Assembly (NCBI GenBank): GCA_023415545.1
Contig: JAEZKJ010000017.1
Coordinates: forward strand, 1 to 16,697
Direction: 5' to 3'
Source: Bacteroidota bacterium
GTDB taxonomy: Bacteria; Bacteroidota; Bacteroidia; Bacteroidales; Bacteroidaceae
Length of the DNA: 16,697 bases
A model generated the notes under the pieces. That model worked only from the letters and a program-made list of their open reading frames with translations. It did no database searches and was not told where the DNA came from. Shown here piece by piece: positions 6,819 through 14,566 of the stretch. Position numbers and translations under genes: made by a program. Position 1 is the stretch's first letter. Each line of letters opens with the position of its first letter.

Positions 6819-9029
6819 ATGAAAGATATATTTTTTTTCAATACAGAAGAAAAGGTACAACTTATAACCTTATATAAAAACCTTCTTACATTGTCTGGGG
6901 ACGCACTTCAGAAGGATGATTGTCGTAAAATTAAAAACCATTTAATAAAAGCTGCAGCTAGCGATACTCTTAAGCGCGACGTTTTTGGTCTTAACCCTAT
7001 TATTAAAGCGATGCAAACAGCTATTGTTGTTTCCGAAGAGATAGGGATGAAAAGAGGCTCAATAATTTCCGTCATGCTTCACGAATGTGTGAAGGGTGGT
7101 TTATATTCTATTGAAGAGATTGAGAATGAGTATGGTAAAGATGTTGCAACTATTATAAAAGGTCTGGTAAAAGTAAACGATTTATACACCAAAAGTCCTA
7201 CCATAGAGTCCGAAAACTTCAGAAATTTGCTCCTTTCATTTGCCGAAGATATGAGAGTTATTCTCATAATGATAGCTGACAGAGTCAACACAATGCGACA
7301 GATAAAAGATAATGATAATGATGAAGCAAAGATAAAAGTTTCGAATGAAGCTGCATATTTATACGCTCCATTGGCTCATAAACTTGGACTTTATGCTATC
7401 AAGTCGGAATTAGAAGACCTCTCATTAAAATATACTGAAAAAGAAGTTTATTATCATATAAAGGAAAAACTCAACGAAACAAAAGCATCTAGAGATAAAT
7501 ATATAGAGGAATTCATTGCACCAATCAACAAAAAATTATGTGAATCAGGACTTAAATTCCATACTAAAGGAAGGACAAAATCTATTCATTCTATTTATCA
7601 GAAGATGAAGAAACAGAAATGTCCTTTTGAGAATGTTTATGATCTTTTTGCTATACGTATTATTCTCGATTCACAATACGAAAAGGAGAAACAGGAGTGT
7701 TGGCAGGCATATTCTATTGTTACAGATATGTATATGCCAAATCCAAAACGTCTGCGTGATTGGCTTTCTGTTCCTAAAAGCAATGGTTATGAATCTCTTC
7801 ATACCACCGTTATGGGACCACAAGGTAAGTGGGTTGAGGTGCAAATACGCACAGAGAGAATGGATGATATAGCCGAAAGAGGACTTGCTGCTCACTGGAG
7901 ATACAAAGGTGTTAAGGGTGAAGCCGGAGTTGATGAGTGGTTAACATCAATACGCGATACTTTGGAAAATGCAGGTAGCGGTTTAGAAGTTATGGATCAA
8001 TTCAAACTTGAACTCTATGAAGACGAAGTTTTTGTATTTACTCCTAAAGGTGATCTTTACAAATTACCTAAAGGCGCAACTGTTCTTGATTTTGCTTTTA
8101 CCATACATACAAAACTAGGCTGTAAATGTATAGGAGCCAAAGTTAATGGTAAGAATGTACAAATTAAACAGGTTCTCAATAGTGGTGATCAAGTTGAAAT
8201 TACTACCTCAACTAGTCAAACTCCTAAACGAGATTGGTTGAATATTGTACATACATCAAAAGCTAAAAATAAAATACGCCAGGCTTTAAAAGAGATAGAG
8301 GCTAAACAGGTTGAGTTTGCCAAGGAGACAATTGAAAGAAAATTCAGAAATAGGAAAATTGATTATGATGAGTCGATTATGATGCGACTTATCAAGAAGT
8401 TAGGTTATAAAACAGTAACTGATTTCTATCAAGATATAGCCGATGAAAAACTTGATGCGAATAATATTATAGACCGTTTCATTGAATTAAAGAAAAAAGA
8501 GACGGAAAATAAAGATGAGATTATTTACAGAAGTGCAGATAGTTATATAAAACCTGAAGATGATAACTCTATCTTTAAAGATGATGTGCTTGTAATTGAT
8601 CAAAATCTTAAAGGAATAGATTTTAAGCTTGCTAGATGTTGTCAACCAATTTATGGAGATGATGTTTTTGGATTTGTTACAGTCACCGGTGGTATAAAAA
8701 TACATAGGTGTGATTGTCCTAATGCCTCGGAGTTAAGAGCAAGGTTTGGATATAGAATAGTTAAAGCTAGATGGGCAGGAAAGAGCATTGGTAAACAATA
8801 CCCTATATCAATAAAAATTATTGGTCACGATGACATAGGAATAGTAACAAATATTACATCAATCATTAATAAAGAGAATAACGTTACATTAAGATCAATT
8901 AATATTGACTCTTTTGATGGACTTTTCTCCTGTATACTTACAGTAATGATTGATGATACATCAAAACTTGAGTCATTAATTAAAAAATTAAAAACTATAA
9001 AAGGTGTAAAACAGGTAAACAGAGCATAA
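6819..9029 (+). CDS. RelA/SpoT-family (p)ppGpp synthetase with degenerate hydrolase domain
   Basis: A full-length long RSH protein of 736 residues making the alarmone (p)ppGpp from ATP and GDP/GTP. The N-terminal HD domain (about 40-200) is degenerate. Against the bifunctional enzyme, the first histidine is N59 (NPI for HPI), the HD pair is H88-E89, and the two acidic residues of HDxxED are K92 and G93. D154 survives in ADRVNTMR. The synthetase domain (about 245-365) keeps R252/K254, D314 in RLRD, Y324 in NGYESLHTT and E340 in EVQIRT, though the usual M-H after IRT is M-D (D349). Then come TGS (about 400-462, FVFTPKGDLYKLPKGATVLDFA), a helical region, a Cys-rich zinc-finger-like segment (C607, C608, C631, C633) and a C-terminal ACT domain (660-735). 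Expected activity is synthesis only, ribosome-responsive; a hydrolase should be encoded elsewhere. A lipid kinase gene follows after 2 bases. Confidence 0.95.
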   Translation: MKDIFFFNTEEKVQLITLYKNLLTLSGDALQKDDCRKIKNHLIKAAASDTLKRDVFGLNPIIKAMQTAIVVSEEIGMKRGSIISVMLHECVKGGLYSIEEIENEYGKDVATIIKGLVKVNDLYTKSPTIESENFRNLLLSFAEDMRVILIMIADRVNTMRQIKDNDNDEAKIKVSNEAAYLYAPLAHKLGLYAIKSELEDLSLKYTEKEVYYHIKEKLNETKASRDKYIEEFIAPINKKLCESGLKFHTKGRTKSIHSIYQKMKKQKCPFENVYDLFAIRIILDSQYEKEKQECWQAYSIVTDMYMPNPKRLRDWLSVPKSNGYESLHTTVMGPQGKWVEVQIRTERMDDIAERGLAAHWRYKGVKGEAGVDEWLTSIRDTLENAGSGLEVMDQFKLELYEDEVFVFTPKGDLYKLPKGATVLDFAFTIHTKLGCKCIGAKVNGKNVQIKQVLNSGDQVEITTSTSQTPKRDWLNIVHTSKAKNKIRQALKEIEAKQVEFAKETIERKFRNRKIDYDESIMMRLIKKLGYKTVTDFYQDIADEKLDANNIIDRFIELKKKETENKDEIIYRSADSYIKPEDDNSIFKDDVLVIDQNLKGIDFKLARCCQPIYGDDVFGFVTVTGGIKIHRCDCPNASELRARFGYRIVKARWAGKSIGKQYPISIKIIGHDDIGIVTNITSIINKENNVTLRSINIDSFDGLFSCILTVMIDDTSKLESLIKKLKTIKGVKQVNRA

Positions 9030-9031
9030 AT

Positions 9032-9385
9032 ATGAACGAACTAAAGAGATTAAATAAGAGCTTCAAGTTTGCTATAAAGGGTATTATAGAGCTTTTTACC
9101 AAAGAAAAAAATGCACGAATCCATGCACTTGCTGTTATTATTGTTACCTCTTTAGGAGTTATTGTTGATATTAAAATGAGCGAGTGGACTATAATAGTAT
9201 TATGTTTTATGGTTGTAATTGCAGCCGAAGGATTTAATACCAGCATAGAAAAAGTTGTCGATTTAGTATCTCCTGAATATCATCCTTTAGCAGCTAAAGC
9301 TAAAGATATAGCTGCCGGCGCTGTGCTTATTACAGCCATAGGAGCTGCTATTATCGGACTGATTATATTCGTTCCTTACTGTTAA
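9032..9385 (+). CDS. dgkA: Diacylglycerol/undecaprenol kinase family protein
   Basis: A small integral membrane kinase of 117 residues with the family's three membrane helices (about 32-48, 52-68 and 94-114) and an amphipathic N-terminal helix. The signature is EGFNTSIEKVVDLVS (66-80), holding catalytic/metal residues E66, N69 and E73, then AKAKDIAAGAVLI (88-100) with D92. E. coli DgkA (about 122 residues) recycles diacylglycerol, while Gram-positive homologues phosphorylate undecaprenol; which substrate applies here cannot be told from sequence. The C-terminal end is slightly short but complete. It starts 2 bases after the rel stop, so it is co-transcribed and probably translationally coupled with rel. 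No terminator hairpin separates it from the next gene, which has its own promoter. Confidence 0.93.
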   Translation: MNELKRLNKSFKFAIKGIIELFTKEKNARIHALAVIIVTSLGVIVDIKMSEWTIIVLCFMVVIAAEGFNTSIEKVVDLVSPEYHPLAAKAKDIAAGAVLITAIGAAIIGLIIFVPYC

Positions 9386-9442
9386 ACCACATCATTATTG
9401 TTTTTTTATTTAAGAAATATAGATACAAAAGAAAAAATAGAC

Positions 9443-9450
9443 TATTTTTG
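9443..9450 (+). promoter_or_regulatory. Promoter -7 element of the DUF1573 gene
   Basis: TATTTTTG matches the Bacteroides -7 consensus and sits 23 bases before the start codon. The -33 region is A-rich with no clear TTTG. Confidence 0.5.
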
Positions 9451-9473
9451 AACTTCTTTAAAATAATAATAAG

Positions 9474-9872
9474 ATGAAAAAGATTTTATTCTCTACATTA
9501 TTGTTACTTATTAGTTTAGTAACATTTGCTAGTAATAATGAAGAGCCACAAGCTGAAATAACTTTCGAGAATACCACTTATAATTTCGGTGAATTCCCTG
9601 AGTCTAGTCCTAAAGTTACTTGCGTTTTCAAATTTAAAAATACAGGCGATAAACCACTTGTTATTCACCAAGCCGTTGCATCTTGTGGATGTACAGTCCC
9701 TCAATATCCTAAAGAGCCTATTCAACCAGGAAATAGTGGTGAAATAACTGTAACTTACAATGGAGCAGGAAAATTTCCAGGTCACTTCCGTAAGTCTATA
9801 ACTCTTCGTACAAACGCTAAAAATGAGATGACAAGAATTTATGTCGAAGGCGACATGGTAGCTAATAAATAA
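9474..9872 (+). CDS. Secreted DUF1573 domain protein
   Basis: A 132-residue exported protein. Residues 1-19 form a Sec signal peptide (MKKILFSTLLLLISLVTFAS) with likely cleavage after Ala/Ser near 19-20. The mature part is one DUF1573 domain, an Ig-like beta sandwich: TTYNFGEF (34-41), FKFKNTGDKPLVI (52-64) and the family hallmark SCGCTVPQYP (70-79), then EPIQPGNSGEITVTYN (81-96). DUF1573 is very common in Bacteroidota periplasmic proteins, but no biochemical role is established. The paired cysteines C71 and C73 are invariant and might bind metal or form a disulfide. It is a single-gene unit: its own promoter lies 23 bases upstream and a perfect 14-base hairpin terminator follows the stop. 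Confidence 0.92.
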   Translation: MKKILFSTLLLLISLVTFASNNEEPQAEITFENTTYNFGEFPESSPKVTCVFKFKNTGDKPLVIHQAVASCGCTVPQYPKEPIQPGNSGEITVTYNGAGKFPGHFRKSITLRTNAKNEMTRIYVEGDMVANK

Positions 9873-9890
9873 TATAAATAGATTACATAT

Positions 9891-9926
9891 AAAGCGGTGT
9901 CTGAATAATCAGACACCGCTTTTTTT
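9891..9926 (+). terminator. Terminator of the DUF1573 gene
   Basis: Perfect 14-base stem (9891-9904 with 9909-9922), 4-base ATAA loop, GC-rich core and a run of seven T (9920-9926). It starts 18 bases after the stop codon and is the clearest intrinsic terminator in the window. Confidence 0.93.
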
Positions 9927-9991
9927 ATATAAAAAGATTTTTTGAACATATTATCATTCTTATCAGTTATAAATATTAATTAAAGACAACT

Positions 9992-9999
9992 TTATTTTG
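9992..9999 (+). promoter_or_regulatory. Weak promoter -7 element of the phosphoesterase gene
   Basis: TTATTTTG matches TAnnTTTG in all but the second position. It lies about 50 bases before the preferred start of the phosphoesterase gene and after the terminator at 9891-9926, where a promoter is needed. Confidence 0.3.
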
Positions 10000-10048
10000 C
10001 ACTGAATTAGTCGTATAAATAAATATATAAATGGTAGTAAGGGTAACA

Positions 10049-10855
10049 ATGTTTATAAAAAAATCAATTTTACTGCTTTTCTCACTGATAATATTCACAG
10101 GATGTGATATGTTTGAAGCCCACCCATATGATGTTGATCTTTATGGTGAAAGAGGATTAACTGAAAAAAACATCAACCTGATTGAAAGGAATTTAGAAGG
10201 TAAAAAAGTTTTCAAATTTGCCATGATAAGTGATACACAACGTTGGTATGATTATACTAATGATGCTGTAGATGCTATAAATAGACGAGGTGATATAGAT
10301 TTTGTTCTTCATGGTGGTGACCAGAGTGATTTTGGGGCAACAAAAGAGTTTTTGTGGAATCGAGATATAATGAATGAGCTAACTATGCCATGGGTATCTG
10401 TATTGGGGAATCACGACTGTTTGGGAACAGGGAAAGAGACCTATAAAAAAGTATATGGAGAGACAAATTTTGCCTTCACAGCAGGCAATGTCAGGGTGAT
10501 ATGTTTAAATACAAATGCATTGGAATATGATTATTCACACCCAATCCCCGATTTTGACTTTTTGAAAAAAGAGTTAGAACACATGCCGAAAAATATTGAA
10601 AAGACAATTTTTTTAATGCATGTCAAACCATTTGAATTTATATTCAACAATAACGTAAATGATTATTTCCAATTGTATATCAATAAATTCCCGTCTGTAC
10701 AGTTTTGTCTTTATGGCCACGAACATCAGTTGAGGGTTGATGACTTATTCAATGATGGTGTATTGTATTATCAATGTCCAAGTATTAAAGACAAAATTTT
10801 TCTGGTTTTCACAATAAATGAGGAAGGTTACAACTATGAAGTTATCAGATATTAA
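10049..10855 (+). CDS. Calcineurin-like metallophosphoesterase, predicted lipoprotein
   Basis: A 268-residue phosphoesterase tethered to the envelope. Residues 1-19 (MFIKKSILLLFSLIIFTGC) form a lipoprotein signal peptide with acylated cysteine C19. The metal-binding motifs follow in order: ISDTQ (60-64), GGDQSD (89-94), GNHD (120-123), MHVKP (190-194) and GHEH (223-226). The first motif is D-T-Q rather than the usual D-x-H, a variant known in this superfamily but one that changes a metal ligand. The substrate is unknown; phosphodiesters, nucleotides or phosphoproteins are possible. I prefer the ATG at 10049 over the one at 10031 because AAGGG (10039-10043) sits 5 bases before it and the signal peptide then begins normally; the longer form adds six residues. 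Its end overlaps the next gene by 20 bases, implying a shared transcript. Confidence 0.88.
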   Translation: MFIKKSILLLFSLIIFTGCDMFEAHPYDVDLYGERGLTEKNINLIERNLEGKKVFKFAMISDTQRWYDYTNDAVDAINRRGDIDFVLHGGDQSDFGATKEFLWNRDIMNELTMPWVSVLGNHDCLGTGKETYKKVYGETNFAFTAGNVRVICLNTNALEYDYSHPIPDFDFLKKELEHMPKNIEKTIFLMHVKPFEFIFNNNVNDYFQLYINKFPSVQFCLYGHEHQLRVDDLFNDGVLYYQCPSIKDKIFLVFTINEEGYNYEVIRY

Positions 10856-11552
10856 AGTAATACTAATATTACTCTTTATACTATCATTTATATCTGTTAA
10901 GGCTCAACAAAACGATACTTTATCAGCTAAAGTTACCTATGAAAGTATTACAGATAGTGATATAGTTGTTCAAAAGTCTGAATACACAAATAAATATGAC
11001 CGACGAGTTCACCGTTACCGCAAAGCTTGGGAGTCACTTATACCTACTCATTTTAAATTACAGTATGCCGGAAATATGGGATTTCTTTCAGCAGGTATAG
11101 GTTGGGACTATGGGAAACGAGGACAATGGGAGACTGATTTACTCTTAGGTATTATACCTCAATACTCCTCCGATCACTTCAAACTCACTCTCACTTTAAA
11201 GCAAAGTTACGTACCTTGGAGTATCTATTTAAGAGAAAATTTCAGCTTAGAACCATTAGAGTGTGGCATATATTTCAATACTGTTTTTAGTGATAAATTT
11301 TGGACACGAGAACCTGAACGTTATCCTCGAGGTTATTATGGATTCTCAACAAGGATTAGGACACACGCTTTCATAGGTCAAAGAATTAAAATAGATATAC
11401 CCGAGAATAAGAGAAAAACATTAAAAAGTCTTACCTTCTTTTATGAAGTAAGTAGTTGTGATCTTTATATTGTCAGTGCTTTCAGGAATAGAAAATTGAG
11501 ACCGGATGATTATTTGGTACTATCATTAGGAGTTAAGTTCCAGATATTCTAA
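10836..11552 (+). CDS. Exported protein, predicted small outer-membrane beta-barrel, family not recognised
   Basis: I do not recognise a named family. The 238-residue product starts with a Sec signal peptide (MKLSDIKVILILLFILSFIS, cleavage near KAQ|Q at 24). After a polar linker (25-65) come alternating aromatic and polar segments typical of a beta-barrel: HFKLQYAGNMGFLSAGIGW (72-90), QWETDLLLGIIPQY (97-110), HFKLTLTLKQSYVPW (114-128) and CGIYFNTVFSDKFW (143-156). It ends LSLGVKFQIF, a C-terminal aromatic strand like the signal recognised by the BAM barrel-assembly machinery. The start at 10836 is favoured over 10818 because AGGAAGG (10821-10827) lies 8 bases upstream, an unusually clear Shine-Dalgarno for this genome. 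It overlaps the phosphoesterase gene by 20 bases, so the two products are probably made together and may work together at the envelope. Confidence 0.8.
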   Translation: MKLSDIKVILILLFILSFISVKAQQNDTLSAKVTYESITDSDIVVQKSEYTNKYDRRVHRYRKAWESLIPTHFKLQYAGNMGFLSAGIGWDYGKRGQWETDLLLGIIPQYSSDHFKLTLTLKQSYVPWSIYLRENFSLEPLECGIYFNTVFSDKFWTREPERYPRGYYGFSTRIRTHAFIGQRIKIDIPENKRKTLKSLTFFYEVSSCDLYIVSAFRNRKLRPDDYLVLSLGVKFQIF

Positions 11553-11582
11553 ACTCAAAACTATTTTTATATAAATTTTTAC

Positions 11583-11590
11583 TATTTTTG
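11583..11590 (+). promoter_or_regulatory. Promoter -7 element of the OPT transporter operon
   Basis: TATTTTTG, a full match to TAnnTTTG, with a leader of about 33 bases. It is preceded by a T-rich segment but no clear -33 TTTG. Confidence 0.5.
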
Positions 11591-11629
11591 ACTCATTGAG
11601 AATATTATAAATTAACAAAAATAGTAAAT

Positions 11630-13618
11630 ATGGAACAAAAACAAGAAAACCCAATTGGATTGCCTGATAATGCTTTCCGTCCATTGAAAGATGGTGAAGA
11701 GTACTCTCCTATTCTCTCACCAAATAAAAATTATCCGGAAGTAAATAGTTGGTCAGTATTATGGGGTATAGCTATGGCTATTCTCTTTTCAGCTGCAGCA
11801 GCATATTTAGGTCTGAAAGTTGGACAAGTATTCGAGGCTGCCATACCTATTGCCATAATCGCCGTAGGTGTTTCGGGAGCAGCAAAGAGAAAAGGAGCAC
11901 TTGGAGAAAATGTTATCATTCAATCAATAGGTGGTTGTTCGGGTGTTATCGTTGCCGGAGCAATATTTACTCTACCGGCACTATATATTCTTCAGGAGAA
12001 ATATCCGGAGATGACTGTTAGCTTCTTCGAAATGTTTTTAAGCTCTTTACTTGGTGGTATACTTGGTATTTTGTTCCTTATCCCTTTCCGTAAATATTTT
12101 GTAAAGGAAAAACATGGCGAGTTCCCTTTCCCTGAAGCAACAGCAAGTACACAAGTACTTATATCGGGAGAAAAAGGTGGAAGTCAAGCAAAACCTCTTC
12201 TTTTTGCAGGTATTATAGGTGGTCTTTACGACTTTATTGTTGCCACATTTGGTTGGTGGAATGAAAATTTCACAAGCCGTTGCATGGGCTTTGGAGAGAC
12301 AATAGCTGAGAAAGCAAAGATAGTGTTCAAAATAAATACCGGTGCTGCAGTATTAGGTCTCGGATATATAGTAGGATTAAAGTATGCAGCTATTATCTGT
12401 GCCGGCTCTATCGCTGTATGGTTTCTTATTATTCCATTGATATCACTCTTTTGGGGAGATGTTGTTCTTAATACATGGAATCCGGCATTAACACTCAGTG
12501 TAAGTGAGATGTCACCTGAACTTATTTTTAAAGAGTATGCTAAGAGCATAGGTATCGGTGGCATTGCCATGGCAGGTATTATAGGTATTGTTCGTTCTTG
12601 GGGTATCATAAAAAGTGCTGTTTCACTGGCATCTACCGAGATGAAGGGAAAACGTGTTGAAGCAGCAGAGATAAGAACACAAAAAGATCTTCCTATGAAG
12701 ATTATCGCATTTGGTTCAATATTTACAATATTACTTGTTACAATATTCTTCTTCAATATCATGCAGGGAAATTTGCTACAGACTATTGTTGCAATAATAC
12801 TTGTTGCAGGTATAGCATTCCTCTTCACCACAGTTGCTGCAAATGCAATTGCTATTGTAGGAACTAATCCGGTTTCGGGAATGACTCTTATGACACTTAT
12901 ACTTGCTTCTGTAGTGATGGTAGCTGTTGGATTAAAAGGCTCTACAGGAATGGTTGTTGCGCTAATTATGGGTGGAGTAGTTTGTACTGCTCTATCAATG
13001 GCCGGTGGCTTTATCACCGATTTAAAGATTGGTTATTGGATTGGTAGCACCCCTGCAAAACAGGAGAGTTGGAAATTCTTAGGGACACTTGTATCAGCAG
13101 CAACAGTAGGTGTTGTGATAATGATTCTTAATAAAACCTATGGTTTCTCTTCAGGTTCACTTGCTGCGCCACAGGCAAATGCTATGGCAGCAGTTATTGA
13201 TCCTCTTATGAATGGTGTTGGTGCTCCTTGGCTACTTTATGGAATAGGTGCTCTACTAGCTCTAATACTAACATACTTTAAAGTCCCTGCACTTGCTTTT
13301 GCATTAGGTATGTTCATACCTCTTGAACTTAACCTTCCTCTTTTAGTTGGTGGTGCAATAAATTGGTATGTTACTACAAGAAGTAAAAATGAAGAAGTAA
13401 ATAAAGAGAGAGGTGAAAAAGGTACACTGCTTGCTTCAGGATTTATCGCCGGTGGTGCATTGATGGGCGTTGTTAGTGCAGCAATGCGTTTTGGTGGTAT
13501 TAACTTAGTCAATGAGGGATGGTTATCAAATCCTATGAGTGAGGTTGTATCAATAGTTGCTTATGCACTATTAATCATATACCTTATAAAAGCAAGTATG
13601 CATATCGGTAAAAAGTAG
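11630..13618 (+). CDS. OPT-family oligopeptide transporter
   Basis: A 662-residue polytopic inner-membrane transporter of the OPT superfamily, which takes up oligopeptides or, in the YSL branch, metal chelates by proton symport. Typical bacterial OPT features are the N-terminal LKDGEEYSPILSP (19-31), a first membrane helix ending AAAAYLGLKVGQVFEA (55-70), EFPFPEATASTQVL (164-177), VGTNPVSGMTLMT (410-422) and LKIGYWIGSTPAKQESW (465-481). A conserved C-terminal KVPALAFALGMFIPLELNLP (551-570) follows. About 14 to 16 hydrophobic segments can be counted and the length is normal. The long minus-strand frame inside it (12226-13017) is an artefact of the hydrophobic codon pattern. It has its own promoter, and a secreted alpha/beta hydrolase gene follows 4 bases after its stop. 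The substrate is not predictable; the neighbour does not point clearly to peptides. Confidence 0.93.
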   Translation: MEQKQENPIGLPDNAFRPLKDGEEYSPILSPNKNYPEVNSWSVLWGIAMAILFSAAAAYLGLKVGQVFEAAIPIAIIAVGVSGAAKRKGALGENVIIQSIGGCSGVIVAGAIFTLPALYILQEKYPEMTVSFFEMFLSSLLGGILGILFLIPFRKYFVKEKHGEFPFPEATASTQVLISGEKGGSQAKPLLFAGIIGGLYDFIVATFGWWNENFTSRCMGFGETIAEKAKIVFKINTGAAVLGLGYIVGLKYAAIICAGSIAVWFLIIPLISLFWGDVVLNTWNPALTLSVSEMSPELIFKEYAKSIGIGGIAMAGIIGIVRSWGIIKSAVSLASTEMKGKRVEAAEIRTQKDLPMKIIAFGSIFTILLVTIFFFNIMQGNLLQTIVAIILVAGIAFLFTTVAANAIAIVGTNPVSGMTLMTLILASVVMVAVGLKGSTGMVVALIMGGVVCTALSMAGGFITDLKIGYWIGSTPAKQESWKFLGTLVSAATVGVVIMILNKTYGFSSGSLAAPQANAMAAVIDPLMNGVGAPWLLYGIGALLALILTYFKVPALAFALGMFIPLELNLPLLVGGAINWYVTTRSKNEEVNKERGEKGTLLASGFIAGGALMGVVSAAMRFGGINLVNEGWLSNPMSEVVSIVAYALLIIYLIKASMHIGKK

Positions 13619-13622
13619 AGTT

Positions 13623-14474
13623 ATGAAAAAATTATTATTACTAATTTTATTAAGCTTTTCTTTAGGAGCTTATTCACAAAGCAATAACATAATTAAGTTA
13701 TGGCCCAATGGAGCTCCTAATAGTAATGGAATAACCGAAAAAGAGCAAGAAGTTAATCCTAATAGAATTGGTTTTATAACTGAACCGGAATTGATTGTAT
13801 TTCCGGCAAAGAATCCAAATGGTATGGCCATTATAGCCTGCCCCGGAGGAGGATATCGTTATGTTGCAATAGATCATGAAGGTCTTAACATGGCCGATTG
13901 GTTCAATTCTATTGGAATCACCTACGCTGTACTGAAATATAGAATGCCTAATGGCAATAAAGATGTACCTTTAAGTGATGTTCATCAAGCTATAAAAATC
14001 ATGCGTTCAAACCAAGATAAGTGGAATTTCACTCAACTTGGTATCATGGGCTCATCGGCTGGAGGACATCTGGCAAGTACAGCTGCTACTCATTACACAC
14101 AAGAGACTCGTCCTGATTTCCAAATACTATTCTACCCTGTAATAAGTATGAACCCAACAATTACACATATGGGTTCACATAATAATTTACTTGGTACAAA
14201 TCCTTCGAAGCAGGATGAAGAGAATTTTTCGAATGAGTTACAGGTAAATGCAAATACCCCACCCGCTTTTATTATGCATAGCAGCGATGATAATACTGTA
14301 CCGGTTGAAAATAGTATAAATTATTATATGGCTTTGGTAAAGAATAAAGTCAATGCCTCACTGCACATATATCCAACAGGGAAGCATGGTTGGGGATTTA
14401 AAGATAGTTTTATATATAAACGTCAGTGGAGTGGAGAGTTAGAAAAGTGGCTTGAGCAGATAAAAAGTAAGTAA
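13623..14474 (+). CDS. Secreted alpha/beta hydrolase (acetyl-xylan-esterase/BD-FAE-like)
   Basis: A 283-residue exported serine esterase. Residues 1-19 are a Sec signal peptide (MKKLLLLILLSFSLGAYSQ). The catalytic apparatus is complete: an oxyanion-hole motif CPGGGYRYVAIDHEG (73-87), nucleophile S145 in GSSAGGH (143-149), D223 in HSSDDNTVPVENS (219-231) and H255 in GKHGWGF (253-259). This set and spacing matches the esterases annotated as acetyl xylan esterases or BD-FAE-like feruloyl esterases in Bacteroidota, which strip acyl groups from plant polysaccharides. No other glycan-degrading gene is nearby, so the real substrate could be another ester. The gene starts 4 bases after the OPT transporter stop, so they form an operon. 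The rpsP promoter overlaps the region just after its stop, and no terminator separates them. Confidence 0.9.
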   Translation: MKKLLLLILLSFSLGAYSQSNNIIKLWPNGAPNSNGITEKEQEVNPNRIGFITEPELIVFPAKNPNGMAIIACPGGGYRYVAIDHEGLNMADWFNSIGITYAVLKYRMPNGNKDVPLSDVHQAIKIMRSNQDKWNFTQLGIMGSSAGGHLASTAATHYTQETRPDFQILFYPVISMNPTITHMGSHNNLLGTNPSKQDEENFSNELQVNANTPPAFIMHSSDDNTVPVENSINYYMALVKNKVNASLHIYPTGKHGWGFKDSFIYKRQWSGELEKWLEQIKSK

Positions 14475-14477
14475 TAT

Positions 14478-14508
14478 TTTGAAATTCAAAAGAAAAGCTA
14501 TAAATTTG
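14478..14508 (+). promoter_or_regulatory. rpsP promoter, complete Bacteroides-type
   Basis: TTTG (14478-14481), a 19-base spacer, then TAAATTTG (14501-14508): both elements match the -33/-7 consensus TTTG / TAnnTTTG at the standard spacing. It is the best promoter in the window, as expected for a ribosomal protein. Transcription should start near 14515. Confidence 0.8.
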
Positions 14509-14513
14509 CGCCC

Positions 14514-14532
14514 ACTTGTACGAGTTACAAGT
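14514..14532 (+). promoter_or_regulatory. Short hairpin at the start of the rpsP leader
   Basis: ACTTGTA (14514-14520) and TACAAGT (14526-14532) form a perfect 7-base stem around CGAGT. Given the predicted start at about 14515, the mRNA would begin with this hairpin. It could protect the 5' end or be a protein binding site; neither is shown. Confidence 0.4.
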
Positions 14533-14566
14533 ATAATTCAAATCATTATTAATAAAAATTTAAAAG

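Noticed and set aside
8995..9246. Minus-strand frame of 83 codons opposite dgkA
   Set aside because: Antisense to the conserved dgkA reading frame; no promoter or domain evidence.
12226..13017. Minus-strand open frame of 263 codons inside the OPT transporter
   Set aside because: It is the antisense of a hydrophobic membrane protein; the translation is rich in Ile/Ala/Thr/Pro with no domain, and the plus-strand frame is a clear OPT protein.
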